Shown here: positions 1 to 7,824 of the stretch, piece by piece | How positions within the stretch are numbered: the stretch's first letter is position 1 | How the letters are laid out: each line of letters opens with the position of its first letter | Assembly (NCBI GenBank): GCA_009841225.1 | Contig: VXMF01000043.1 | Location: 1 to 37,008, forward strand | From: Terriglobia bacterium | GTDB lineage: Bacteria; Acidobacteriota; Terriglobia; Bryobacterales; UBA6623 | Length of the DNA stretch: 37,008 bases | Reading direction: 5' to 3' | Position numbers and translations under genes: made by a program | Notes under the pieces: generated by a model | Seen by the model: the letters and a program-made list of their open reading frames with translations, nothing else | Database searches by the model: none | Told to the model about the DNA's origin: nothing

Positions 1-1907
1 GGCACACGTTGAACATCATGTACCTGTACGACGACAGGGAGTTCACCAACAAGCAAACCGGCCAGGCCAACGGAGCCGACAACGGCTTCGACGACGTGCG
101 CAGCTCGTATTACGCAACGGCGAGCCTGACCTCGCTCATCGGCACCAGAATCGTGAACGAGTTCCGGGCGAACCGCTCGATCCAGCGGCTTTTCCGGGAC
201 TTGCAGGCCAGTGCGAGCGGACGGTTCCTGCCGACACTGGATTTTCCCTCGGTCGACCTCGGCGCGGCGGGCAACGTCCCGCAGGGCCGGGTTCAGGCGA
301 ACTGGATCGTCTCCGACACGATGAGCTGGGAACGCGGCAACCACTCGTTCAAGTGGGGCGGAGAATCGAACCGGATCCTAGCTACGGCCGACGCGAACGT
401 GAACTTCCAAGGGGTCTACCGGTTCGCATCCGATTCGGCGACGTTTCCGGATCGCTATACGGCGAACTTCAACCTCCCGTTCCAGAACGGCACTTCGACA
501 GAGCCGAGGTTCATCAGCATGCGCCGCGACGTGGCCTCCTACGCCGCGTTCGTAAACGACGCATGGCGTGTGACGCCCCGCTTCACGATCAACATGGGGC
601 TGCGCTGGGACAAGCGGACCTACTTGGATGTGGACGGCGTGGCGTCTATCGGCGGGCTGGACGCGTTCGAACAGCCCGGTTTCTCGCGGGACCGGCCGCA
701 GGATGTCTGGGTGGCAGTGGCGCTGGGCGAGCTTGGTGCCTTGCCGGTGAGGGACTGGCGCCCGGGCGTAGAGGACAACCTGGACCTGTCGCCGCGTTTC
801 GGTTTCTCCTGGGATGTGACCGGCAACGGTGACGCGGTGGTCCGGGCCAGCTATGGCGTCTTCCATGACCGGATCAACACGAGCACGCTGCGGAGCCGGG
901 TCTTGAGCTACAACGGACTGTTGACTTCGGGAACGCAGCTAGACGCCTCCAACGCCGCGCAGGACGCGATCATCCGGCGGAACTTCCCGAACCGGATCGC
1001 GACGTCGCTGCTGCCCGGAGGCCCCGGCGTCGGTGGAACGCCCGATGCGCCTTCGCCGCGGATGAACACGCCCTACACCCAACAGTCCCACGCCGGCGTC
1101 CAGTACGGGATCAAGCAGGACCTAGCCGTGTCGGTCGACTTCGTGCACGTTCTGGGCCTGAATTACGACTGGGGATCGGGCCTGTCAACCCCATGGGAGC
1201 CGAACGCGCCGCTGCCGGGGGCCACGTCGCCGTCGGGGCGGGTGTGCCCGCTCGCCGGCCAGATCGTCGCGCGGTTGGGGTTGCCAGCAACGCCGGCCAA
1301 CCTGCGTTCCAACAGTGCGGGCTGCCTGCGAATCCAGGTCGCCGACTTCACCAACCGGCTGCACATCAACAGCTTGAGTTTCCGGCTCGAGAAGCGGTTG
1401 ACGCGGGACTTCGGCTTCCTAGCCGGCTACACGCTCGGCTCGGCGAAAGACTTCGACTGGACCTCGCCGCACATCAAGCACGGCGAGGCCAATTTCGGCC
1501 CGACCGAGAACGACGTGCGGCACCGGTTCACGGGCAACTTCATCTACCGGCTTCCCCGCGGCGTACAGCTGTCGTCGATCCTTACGGCCAACAGCGCTCC
1601 GCCCTACGACATCACGACCGGCGACGACGACAATTTCGACTTCCTGCGCAATGACCGGCCGGCCGGGATCGGCGCCTGGGCCGGCCGCGGCGCGAACTTC
1701 CTCCGGTGGGACCTGCGGCTGACGAAGAAGTTCGTCATCAACGAGGGAATGAGGGCGGACGTGATGTGGGAGATGTACAACGTTGGCAACCGGGCCAACC
1801 TCGTGAACTTCAATGGCAACCAGCGCTCGTCCAGCGCCAACCAAGCGCGGGGAGTCGTGCCCAACGGCCAGTTCCAGGGTCAGCTCGGCGTGCGGTTTGT
1901 TTTTTGA
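1..1907 (+). CDS. TonB-dependent receptor, Oar-like, C-terminal part (5' end outside window)
   Basis: The reading frame is open from the left edge, so the signal peptide, carboxypeptidase-regulatory domain and plug lie upstream of the window. About 635 residues of the outer-membrane beta-barrel are visible. They show alternating amphipathic strands, for example FVNDAWRVTPRFTINMGLRW near residues 180-200, and strand-turn pairs such as RHRFTGNFIYRLPRGVQLSS. The protein ends in GQLGVRFVF, the aromatic C-terminal strand expected of a Bam-inserted barrel. Members of this family import bulky substrates across the outer membrane using TonB energy. The substrate cannot be read from the sequence. It is a paralogue in type of the complete receptor at 19559-23281. 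It converges on the propeller gene with a gap of about 146 bp. The ATG at 18 is inside the coding frame and is not the true start. Confidence 0.85.
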   Translation, partial: HTLNIMYLYDDREFTNKQTGQANGADNGFDDVRSSYYATASLTSLIGTRIVNEFRANRSIQRLFRDLQASASGRFLPTLDFPSVDLGAAGNVPQGRVQANWIVSDTMSWERGNHSFKWGGESNRILATADANVNFQGVYRFASDSATFPDRYTANFNLPFQNGTSTEPRFISMRRDVASYAAFVNDAWRVTPRFTINMGLRWDKRTYLDVDGVASIGGLDAFEQPGFSRDRPQDVWVAVALGELGALPVRDWRPGVEDNLDLSPRFGFSWDVTGNGDAVVRASYGVFHDRINTSTLRSRVLSYNGLLTSGTQLDASNAAQDAIIRRNFPNRIATSLLPGGPGVGGTPDAPSPRMNTPYTQQSHAGVQYGIKQDLAVSVDFVHVLGLNYDWGSGLSTPWEPNAPLPGATSPSGRVCPLAGQIVARLGLPATPANLRSNSAGCLRIQVADFTNRLHINSLSFRLEKRLTRDFGFLAGYTLGSAKDFDWTSPHIKHGEANFGPTENDVRHRFTGNFIYRLPRGVQLSSILTANSAPPYDITTGDDDNFDFLRNDRPAGIGAWAGRGANFLRWDLRLTKKFVINEGMRADVMWEMYNVGNRANLVNFNGNQRSSSANQARGVVPNGQFQGQLGVRFVF

Positions 1908-2053
1908 CCGCGAGACGGAGCCACGGATCCGTCCCAGGTCCGGGACTCACCGCAACCTCCGCGCGCCCGCTCGACGCAGTTGCATCAAGGCCGTTCGGAC
2001 TGGCTTGGGCCTTTCGCCTTCCGTTCGAGCCGGAAGAGCTATCGGCTTTGCGG

Positions 2054-5000
2054 CTAGAACGCCGGCGGCGGGCGCGGGACGAGGTTCTTCACCGGCAGCG
2101 TGATCACGTTGCTGATGAACAACTGCTGGGCGATCCACAGCGGCGTCGCCGGATTGTCGGCCAAGTCCGTGTTGGTTAGCAGGTTGACCTGGTAGACGCC
2201 GACCGTGCCCTCCATCAATCCGACGAACTCGACCTGGGCCGTGCGTCCGCCGAACTGCGACGAGACGAAATCGTCCGCCACCAGCGGCACTTTGGCCAAG
2301 GTCCCGGCAGGGGTGGGCTGGCCGGTCGTGATCGCGTCTTGGTTGTCGGTCAGGCCGAGCCCGGTGGCGAAGACGATGATCTCCTCGCCCGGCACCAGCG
2401 GGTTGTCCTCGGTGATCAGGGACATCGGCTCGTTGCCGCAGCACAGGTGCGAGCCTCGCGCCGAGAGCGTCAAGAAGACCTCGGCCTCCGTGCGCTCGTT
2501 CGTGTCCGGGGTGGTCGGATCGTCGTCCGGCACCTCCGTGCCCTGCGCCGCGTAGGTGATCGCGTTGCCCTGCTTGCCCGCCTCCCTGGCCTTGATGACT
2601 ACCACCGGCGGGGTGTTGCCATCTTCCAAGAAGCCGTTCTCGCGGTTCGTGCTGACCTCGATGCCGCCATCGGAGACGACCTCGTGGCTGTACGGGATCT
2701 CGTTGCCATCGACGCCGAGCGAGCGCGCCACGATCTGCAACTTCACCGATCCCACTTCCTGCAGCACGCGCGCCGTCACCTCAGGATCCCCGACGCCGGA
2801 ATTGATCGCGCGCACCAGGATGTTGCGCATGATCAGGAGCGCGATTTCCGGATCTTCGACGTCCTGCTCGGTGAGCGTATAGCTGTAGGTGCGGTCCCGC
2901 ACCGTCACCGTCACCGTGTCGCCCGCCTTGGGCTCGCCCTCGAACTCCAAGTCGGCGCGGGCGGAGAAGAAGCTTCTCGTGCCCGCTTCGGCGATCACGT
3001 CCGGATCGCCATCGCCCGCGTTGATCAGCTCGATGAACTTGTCGCGCATGGTCTCGGGGCTCTCGTCCCCGGGCGAGCGGTAGTAGTACTCGCGGCCATT
3101 GATCACGATCCGACCATCCGCGCCTTCTTGGGTCAACTGGCGATTCTCGGTGGCGTCGTTGTTCGGATCGTCGTCGCGGGGCCGGTCGGGCACGGTCACC
3201 GCAATCGACCCCTCCGCGACGCCGGTCGCGTGGACGGCGATGCCGAGGCGCGGCTCCGAGCCGTCGACTGCGAACAATCCCGGCCCTGCGCGCACGGACT
3301 GCGTCGCCTTGGCAGCCGAGACACGCACGCTGCCGTCAGGCATGGTGCGCCGCACGTAGAAGCTGTGGCCCGTGCCCTCGAGTTCCCAAGGAATCTGGAA
3401 ATTGATCTGCGTCGGCGACACCATCAGCAGTGGCGCCAAGCGGCCGTTGGCGAGTACCTGCACGCCGGCGAGATCGGTGGGAAGGTCCTGCTCGGGCCGT
3501 CCAGGCAGCGAGGTGCGCTCCCAGACGCTGGCGGTTTCGCTCGCCATGTCTCTGCCGAAGATCGAAGCAATCGTCCCGGGCGGCATGTCTCTGGCGTCCG
3601 ATCCCCCGGTCAGCCGGGATCCCGAGCTGCTGGTCTGCAGCTCGCTGCCGGCGTTGCGCACCTCCACGCTGATCCAGTTGCCGGTCGGACCCTCGCGCTT
3701 GGCCAGCATGTTCGCGCGATAGCTGACCGTGCCGCGCGAAAGCGTGGGGCCGGTCACCTCGGCCGTGGTGGGCGAACCGGGCGTGATGCTGATCGAGAAC
3801 GGCAGGCTGTTGCCGATCGGACCGACCTCCCGATGGACGATCTCGAGCGTCTCGATCTGGTCGATGCGGCGCTCGACGATCACCTCGGGGTCGTCGGCGT
3901 TATCCACTAGGTAGTTCAGCCGGTCGACGAATCGCTCCGGGATGTCTCCCTCCGGCACGATGTAGGAGTACTTGCGGCCATTGATGTCCAGGGTCACCTC
4001 GTCGCCGGGGCGCGCCTCGCCGCCGAAGCGGATCTCGCCCGTGGCATGGCGTCCCACGCCCAGCCCGGGCGCTGCCGTCACCGCCAGGTCCGGGTCGTTG
4101 TTGATGATGCTCACGACCTTGTCGCGGACATCCTCGGCCGTCTCGCCCTCGACAGTCGTATAGAAGAGTTCCGCGCCGTCCAGGGTGATCTTGATCTCCT
4201 CGCCGCCTGGCAGCACGGGCGGCTGCCGGGACTCGTCCTCGGGCGTGTCGGAGATGTCCACCGGCAGGTTCTGGTCGAACTCCAGGTGCCCGCGGCTGCG
4301 GATGCTGACAGCCGCGGAGTTGCGGATGCCGTTGAGATCGATCATGTCCTCGCCCGCCGTGAAGACCAAGATGCGGCGCGTGAAGGGATCGGCGACGAAC
4401 AGATTCTGGCCGTCATAGGTCATCGACGCCGGCGAGCGGATGCTGCCCGGCCCCTCGGACTCGGTGAGTTGCACGAAGTTTGGCTGGCCAATGACCAAGT
4501 CGGCCTTGGCGCCGTGCGCTGTCGGGATCTGGTTGTAGACCAGGATGCGGTCGTTGCCCGCATCGGCCACGAACAGACGCTCGTCCACTACCAGCGCGAA
4601 CCGCGGGAAGGTCAGCGTTCCCGCGCATCGCCGCGGGTAGCGCGCCTCGTCGGGGTCCAGCTCCGGGCGCTGGGGGGGCAGCGGGATCAACAGCGGCACA
4701 TTGGTGGGGGGGGTCTCGTTCTCGCTGCGGCTTCCGTCGTCGTCGAGGGGCCCGATCGGATCGCAGAGCGCCACGGCGTTGTTGGGCTCGCTGGAGTTGA
4801 AGTCGGGCTGCCCGATCACCACGTCCGCGCTGGCGAAGCTCTGCGTCGGCACAGCGTTATAGATCATGATCCGGTTGAAGCCCAGATCGGCGACGAACAG
4901 GCGCCCCCGCGAAACTGTCACGCTGACCGGGTCGAGCAGGTGCTTGTCATCCGGATCGTAGACGCCCTGGGTCAGGTCCGCTTCGTGCCGCGTATCCAGG

Positions 5001-5764
5001 TCAGGCTGGCCCAAAACGAGATCCGGCGCCTGGCCATTCGTGGTCGGGATCGTGTTCCAGATCAGGATCCGGCTGTTCTGGGTGTCGGCCACGAACAGGC
5101 GCCCGCCGTCCAGCCAGACACCCTGCGGCCCGCGCATGCCGCTGGCGGAGGTCTCCGGAGAGAAACCGCTGAAGTCGGCCTGGCCGAGCACGACGTCCGG
5201 AGGCGCGCCACTGAGGGCCGGGATCGGGTTCCACAGCAGGACGCGGTTGTTGTTGGTGTCAGCGACCGCCAAGACAACCCCGTCGCTGTGCACGGCGGAG
5301 GGGTTGTTGAGGCCGGCCACGTCCGGCAGGTCCGAAGAGGCAGTAGTGTCGAAGTCGGGCTGCCCCAGCACCAAGTCCGGGAGTCCGACACAGGCCGGGC
5401 AGAGCGAATCTTGGGGCAGCAGCACGTCGGGCTCCGGCACGAAGCCGGCAACGTTGTCATAAATCAGGATGCGGTTGTTGACCGGGCGCGCGCCGAGCCG
5501 GTTGCCATCGGCCACGAAGAGCCGGTTGGCGGCGTACGCGACGCCCTGCGCCGCTCCGAGCACCTCGCGGCTGGAGATCGGATCCTGGCGAGTGAAGCTC
5601 GTCTGGCCAATGATCAGCCGCGCGCCGTGGTTGTCCACCCACTGCGGCCCGCCGGCACTGATCGGGACCGGCACCGGGCCCTGCCCCGGCGCCGAGGCCA
5701 GTGCCAGCGCCAATGCGCCCGCCAACGCGGCGAAGACCCGCACCTTGAATCGCTCCGCGCTCAT
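2054..5764 (-). CDS. Secreted beta-propeller protein with repeated modules and a split TIGR03437 C-terminal domain
   Basis: The protein has 1236 residues. Residues 1-28 form a signal peptide with an Ala/Leu core. Residues 45-470 are an NHL-like propeller of about six blades; each blade carries a LVLGQPDF-type segment (near 50, 131, 191, 249, 315, 423) and an LFVADxxNxRILIYN-type strand. Residues 521-708 and 882-1074 are two copies of a module with ING-x-x-Y-x-Y, GD, IN-x-x-DP and GN signatures. A TIGR03437 domain, the Solibacter-type C-terminal domain of unknown function, starts at about 727 (PPGTIASIFGRDM, then SPTQINFQIPWEL). It resumes at about 1120 (PGEEIIVFATGLGLTD, then GVYQVNLL), so the second module copy sits inside it. 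The gene starts 10 bp after the SDR gene and is probably co-transcribed with it. Export is well supported; function is unknown, perhaps cell-surface binding. Two poly-G tracts lie in the coding sequence at 4672-4678 and 4706-4713. Confidence 0.85.
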   Translation of the reverse strand: MSAERFKVRVFAALAGALALALASAPGQGPVPVPISAGGPQWVDNHGARLIIGQTSFTRQDPISSREVLGAAQGVAYAANRLFVADGNRLGARPVNNRILIYDNVAGFVPEPDVLLPQDSLCPACVGLPDLVLGQPDFDTTASSDLPDVAGLNNPSAVHSDGVVLAVADTNNNRVLLWNPIPALSGAPPDVVLGQADFSGFSPETSASGMRGPQGVWLDGGRLFVADTQNSRILIWNTIPTTNGQAPDLVLGQPDLDTRHEADLTQGVYDPDDKHLLDPVSVTVSRGRLFVADLGFNRIMIYNAVPTQSFASADVVIGQPDFNSSEPNNAVALCDPIGPLDDDGSRSENETPPTNVPLLIPLPPQRPELDPDEARYPRRCAGTLTFPRFALVVDERLFVADAGNDRILVYNQIPTAHGAKADLVIGQPNFVQLTESEGPGSIRSPASMTYDGQNLFVADPFTRRILVFTAGEDMIDLNGIRNSAAVSIRSRGHLEFDQNLPVDISDTPEDESRQPPVLPGGEEIKITLDGAELFYTTVEGETAEDVRDKVVSIINNDPDLAVTAAPGLGVGRHATGEIRFGGEARPGDEVTLDINGRKYSYIVPEGDIPERFVDRLNYLVDNADDPEVIVERRIDQIETLEIVHREVGPIGNSLPFSISITPGSPTTAEVTGPTLSRGTVSYRANMLAKREGPTGNWISVEVRNAGSELQTSSSGSRLTGGSDARDMPPGTIASIFGRDMASETASVWERTSLPGRPEQDLPTDLAGVQVLANGRLAPLLMVSPTQINFQIPWELEGTGHSFYVRRTMPDGSVRVSAAKATQSVRAGPGLFAVDGSEPRLGIAVHATGVAEGSIAVTVPDRPRDDDPNNDATENRQLTQEGADGRIVINGREYYYRSPGDESPETMRDKFIELINAGDGDPDVIAEAGTRSFFSARADLEFEGEPKAGDTVTVTVRDRTYSYTLTEQDVEDPEIALLIMRNILVRAINSGVGDPEVTARVLQEVGSVKLQIVARSLGVDGNEIPYSHEVVSDGGIEVSTNRENGFLEDGNTPPVVVIKAREAGKQGNAITYAAQGTEVPDDDPTTPDTNERTEAEVFLTLSARGSHLCCGNEPMSLITEDNPLVPGEEIIVFATGLGLTDNQDAITTGQPTPAGTLAKVPLVADDFVSSQFGGRTAQVEFVGLMEGTVGVYQVNLLTNTDLADNPATPLWIAQQLFISNVITLPVKNLVPRPPPAF

Positions 5765-5774
5765 GCCGCCCGTC

Positions 5775-6563
5775 TCAGACCGCCTTTACCAGCCCGCCGT
5801 CGATCATCAAAGACGAACCCGTGACGTAGCTCGCCTGCTCGGAGCACAGGAACGCCACCACGGCGGCGAACTCCTCCGGCTGGCCGACCCTGCGCAGCGC
5901 CGTCTGGCTGGCGAGCCGCTCGATCATCTCGTCGCGGGCGATCCCGGCCGCGTCCGCCCGCCGCTGCGCCAGACTGAGCAGGCGGTCGGTGGCGATCAAG
6001 CCGGGTCCGGCGTTGTTGAAGAGGATGTTCTCGGATCCGTATTCAGCGGCAAGGGTCTTGAGCATGCCGACCACGCTGGCACGCACGCCGTTCGAAAGGA
6101 TCAAGCCCTCGATCGGCTGCCGCACCGAAGTCGAAGTCAGCGAGACCACCCGCCCCCAGCGCTGGGCTCGCATGTCAGGCAAGACGGACTCGATCAGGGC
6201 CCACGTGCTGAGGAAATTGAGGCGAAAGGCGGCCTGCCAGTCCTCGGCGCCAAAGTCCTCGAAGCGGCCGCCGGGCGGCCCGCCGGCATTGGCGACTGCG
6301 ATGCTGACCGGCCCCAAGGCCCCCCGCGCCTCGGCTACGAAGGCCCGCAGGGCATCGATGTCGCTCACGTCCACGGCCTTGTGGAAGACCGCCGTCCCGT
6401 GCCCGCCGCGGATCGCCTCGGCGGCGGCTGCGATCGCGTCGGTATCACGCGAGCAGATGGCCAGCTTGCAGCCCTCGGCCGCTAGCGCTTCGGCGATCGC
6501 CCTGCCCATGCCTCGGCTGGCGGCGGTGACGACCGCCACGCGATCCTGAATTCCCAAGTCCAT
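5775..6563 (-). CDS. SDR family oxidoreductase with atypical catalytic site
   Basis: A 262-residue single-domain Rossmann protein of the classical short-chain dehydrogenase/reductase type. The nucleotide-binding motif TAASRGMG is at residues 13-20, the structural NAG at 92-94, and a conserved Ser near 144. The C-terminus has the usual TGSSLMIDGG ending. Aligning SNGVRASVVGMLKTLA with the normal YxxxK active-site helix puts Ser157 where the catalytic Tyr belongs and Arg161 where the catalytic Lys belongs. It therefore belongs to a divergent SDR subgroup; oxidoreductase activity on an NAD(P)-linked substrate is inferred from the fold only. It is the first gene of a probable two-gene unit with the propeller gene. 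No convincing Shine-Dalgarno precedes the ATG at 6563. Confidence 0.88.
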   Translation of the reverse strand: MDLGIQDRVAVVTAASRGMGRAIAEALAAEGCKLAICSRDTDAIAAAAEAIRGGHGTAVFHKAVDVSDIDALRAFVAEARGALGPVSIAVANAGGPPGGRFEDFGAEDWQAAFRLNFLSTWALIESVLPDMRAQRWGRVVSLTSTSVRQPIEGLILSNGVRASVVGMLKTLAAEYGSENILFNNAGPGLIATDRLLSLAQRRADAAGIARDEMIERLASQTALRRVGQPEEFAAVVAFLCSEQASYVTGSSLMIDGGLVKAV

Positions 6564-6654
6564 AGCTTCGTTGTTGCAATCGCCGCGCGATCTATGCGGC
6601 CGCGACTGAGGCGGCGGGGCGGTGAGTTTTCGCAGTCCTTACTGAATTACGCGA

Positions 6655-7014
6655 TCAGGAACCTGAGGGATTCCGGAGGTAGCCATCGTCGCCTTGGATC
6701 CAGTCCTGCCGCACGGGCTGGAAGATATCCATCGCCAGCGAGTCCTCCAAAGCCTCGACGCGGTGAGGCTCGTGAGAAGCGATCTCCACCAAGTCTCCGG
6801 CCCTGGCCGTGATCTCGCGATCATCGAACTGGAACAGCACCGATCCCTCGAGGACATGGCTGATCTGCTCGTTCTCGTGGCTGTGACGCGGCACCACGGC
6901 ACCCTTCTTCAGTTGGATCCGCGCGGTGGTCATGCGCTCGCTGTGGATGACGCGACGCGCGACGGTCGCGCTGAGATCCTCCGACTCAACCTGACTCCAA
7001 GAATGCAGTTTCAT
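6655..7014 (-). CDS. Cupin domain protein
   Basis: A small single-domain cupin of 119 residues from the ATG at 7014. Cupin motif 1 is visible as PRHSHENEQISHVLEG and motif 2 as GDLVEIASHEPHRVEAL; their His/Glu residues would form a metal site. The ending, MDIFQPVRQDWIQGDDGYLR, is typical of small cupins with tails of the type SPPREDW. I chose the ATG at 7014 (MKLHSW) because relatives usually start with MKLH; a GTG at 7035 would add seven residues and lies closer to the promoter. Such proteins are often sugar- or ligand-binding enzymes, but no specific reaction can be assigned. It is divergent from dciA. A perfect TATAAT on this strand lies upstream at 7067-7062. Confidence 0.82.
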   Translation of the reverse strand: MKLHSWSQVESEDLSATVARRVIHSERMTTARIQLKKGAVVPRHSHENEQISHVLEGSVLFQFDDREITARAGDLVEIASHEPHRVEALEDSLAMDIFQPVRQDWIQGDDGYLRNPSGS

Positions 7015-7061
7015 GGCGAACGGCCAAGCGGACACGAGGGTTCCGCCCGGCTGGCCCTTCC

Positions 7062-7067
7062 ATTATA
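7062..7067 (-). promoter_or_regulatory. Putative -10 box of the cupin gene
   Basis: A perfect TATAAT on the reverse strand, 26 nt upstream of the GTG at 7035 and 47 nt upstream of the ATG at 7014. The hexamer 17 bp further upstream, TTCTGC, is a weak -35 match. The box lies in the divergent gap between the cupin gene and dciA. Confidence 0.4.
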
Positions 7068-7160
7068 CGGAAGGCGCCGGCCCCGCAGAATCCACTCAGC
7101 GCCCCGCGGCCTTGGAGGCGGCACGGCCATGCCTGCGATAGAATGGCCTAGCAGGCGCGG

Positions 7161-7523
7161 ATGGAGCAGGCGAAGAGCATCCTTCCCCGATTGTTCCAAG
7201 GCACGCCCGACGCCGTCCGCTGGCAGCTGGACTTGATCAGGGCCTACTGGCCCGAGGCGGTCGGTCCGCTGCTGGCGAGCCACTCCGACCCGGTCCGAGT
7301 CCGGCCTCCCACTCTGTTCGTGCAGGTCTCGGACGCAGCCTGGCTGGAAGAGTTCGGACCGATGCGGGGCCAGATCGTTTCGCTACTCCAGCAGGAGATG
7401 GGATCCCGGGCAGTTACCCGGATCGAATTCCAACTGGAGGCGGCCGAACAGCCCGAGCGGCCGCGCAAGCCAATCTCACGGCGGCAGCCGAAGGGTACAG
7501 CGGGGCGCCGACGCAAGTCATGA
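7161..7523 (+). CDS. dciA: DciA family protein (DUF721), replicative helicase loader/operator
   Basis: A 120-residue protein of the DUF721/DciA family, which in bacteria lacking DnaC is proposed to load or operate the DnaB replicative helicase. It contains the family core: an N-terminal helix, W-PEAVGPLLASHSDPVRVR, then PPTLFVQVSDAAWLEEF, and a strand reading AVTRIEFQL. A basic tail (RRQPKGTAGRRRKS) follows and could contact DNA or partner proteins. Its stop codon overlaps the gatC start (ATGA at 7520), so the two are translationally coupled. A TAGAAT hexamer at 7139-7144 may be its -10 box. The family assignment is good; the helicase role is from family knowledge. Confidence 0.8.
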   Translation: MEQAKSILPRLFQGTPDAVRWQLDLIRAYWPEAVGPLLASHSDPVRVRPPTLFVQVSDAAWLEEFGPMRGQIVSLLQQEMGSRAVTRIEFQLEAAEQPERPRKPISRRQPKGTAGRRRKS

Positions 7524-7816
7524 AGATCACACCGGAAGAAGTCCAACACATCGCCGCGCTGGCCAACTTGCGCCTCAGCTCAGCCGATATCGAGCGCTAC
7601 ACCCAGGACCTCGAAGAGATCCTCTCGTACGTCGACCAGCTCAACGAGCTGGACACCAGCGGAGTCGAGCCGATGGCCCAGGTCCTGCATGAAGGCAACG
7701 CCGCGCAGCTGCGGGTGGACGAACAAGGCAGGAGCTTCGACCAACAGACCGCCTTGCAGTGCGCGCCCCTGCCGGGAGAGGGCCACTTCAAGGTGCCGCG
7801 GGTGATCGAGCGCTGA
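7520..7816 (+). CDS. gatC: Asp-tRNA(Asn)/Glu-tRNA(Gln) amidotransferase subunit C
   Basis: A 98-residue GatC, the normal size. The signature MKITPEEVQHIAALANLRLS opens the protein, followed by LEEILSYVDQLNELDTSGVEPM and the C-terminal FKVPRVIE. GatC wraps around GatA and stabilises the GatCAB complex, which converts mischarged Glu-tRNA(Gln) or Asp-tRNA(Asn) to the correct amide form in the cytoplasm. The start overlaps the dciA stop by 4 nt, and gatA follows 8 nt downstream. gatB is not in this window. Confidence 0.95.
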   Translation: MKITPEEVQHIAALANLRLSSADIERYTQDLEEILSYVDQLNELDTSGVEPMAQVLHEGNAAQLRVDEQGRSFDQQTALQCAPLPGEGHFKVPRVIER

Positions 7817-7824
7817 GGGCCGAG

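Noticed and set aside
1931..1946. 5-bp hairpin GTCCC/GGGAC after the first receptor gene
   Set aside because: It is too short and lacks a T-tract, so it is not credible as a terminator.
4046..5824. Long forward open frame of about 590 codons
   Set aside because: It is antisense to the propeller gene, has an Arg/Val/Asp-rich composition expected of a shadow frame in GC-rich DNA, and shows no domain.
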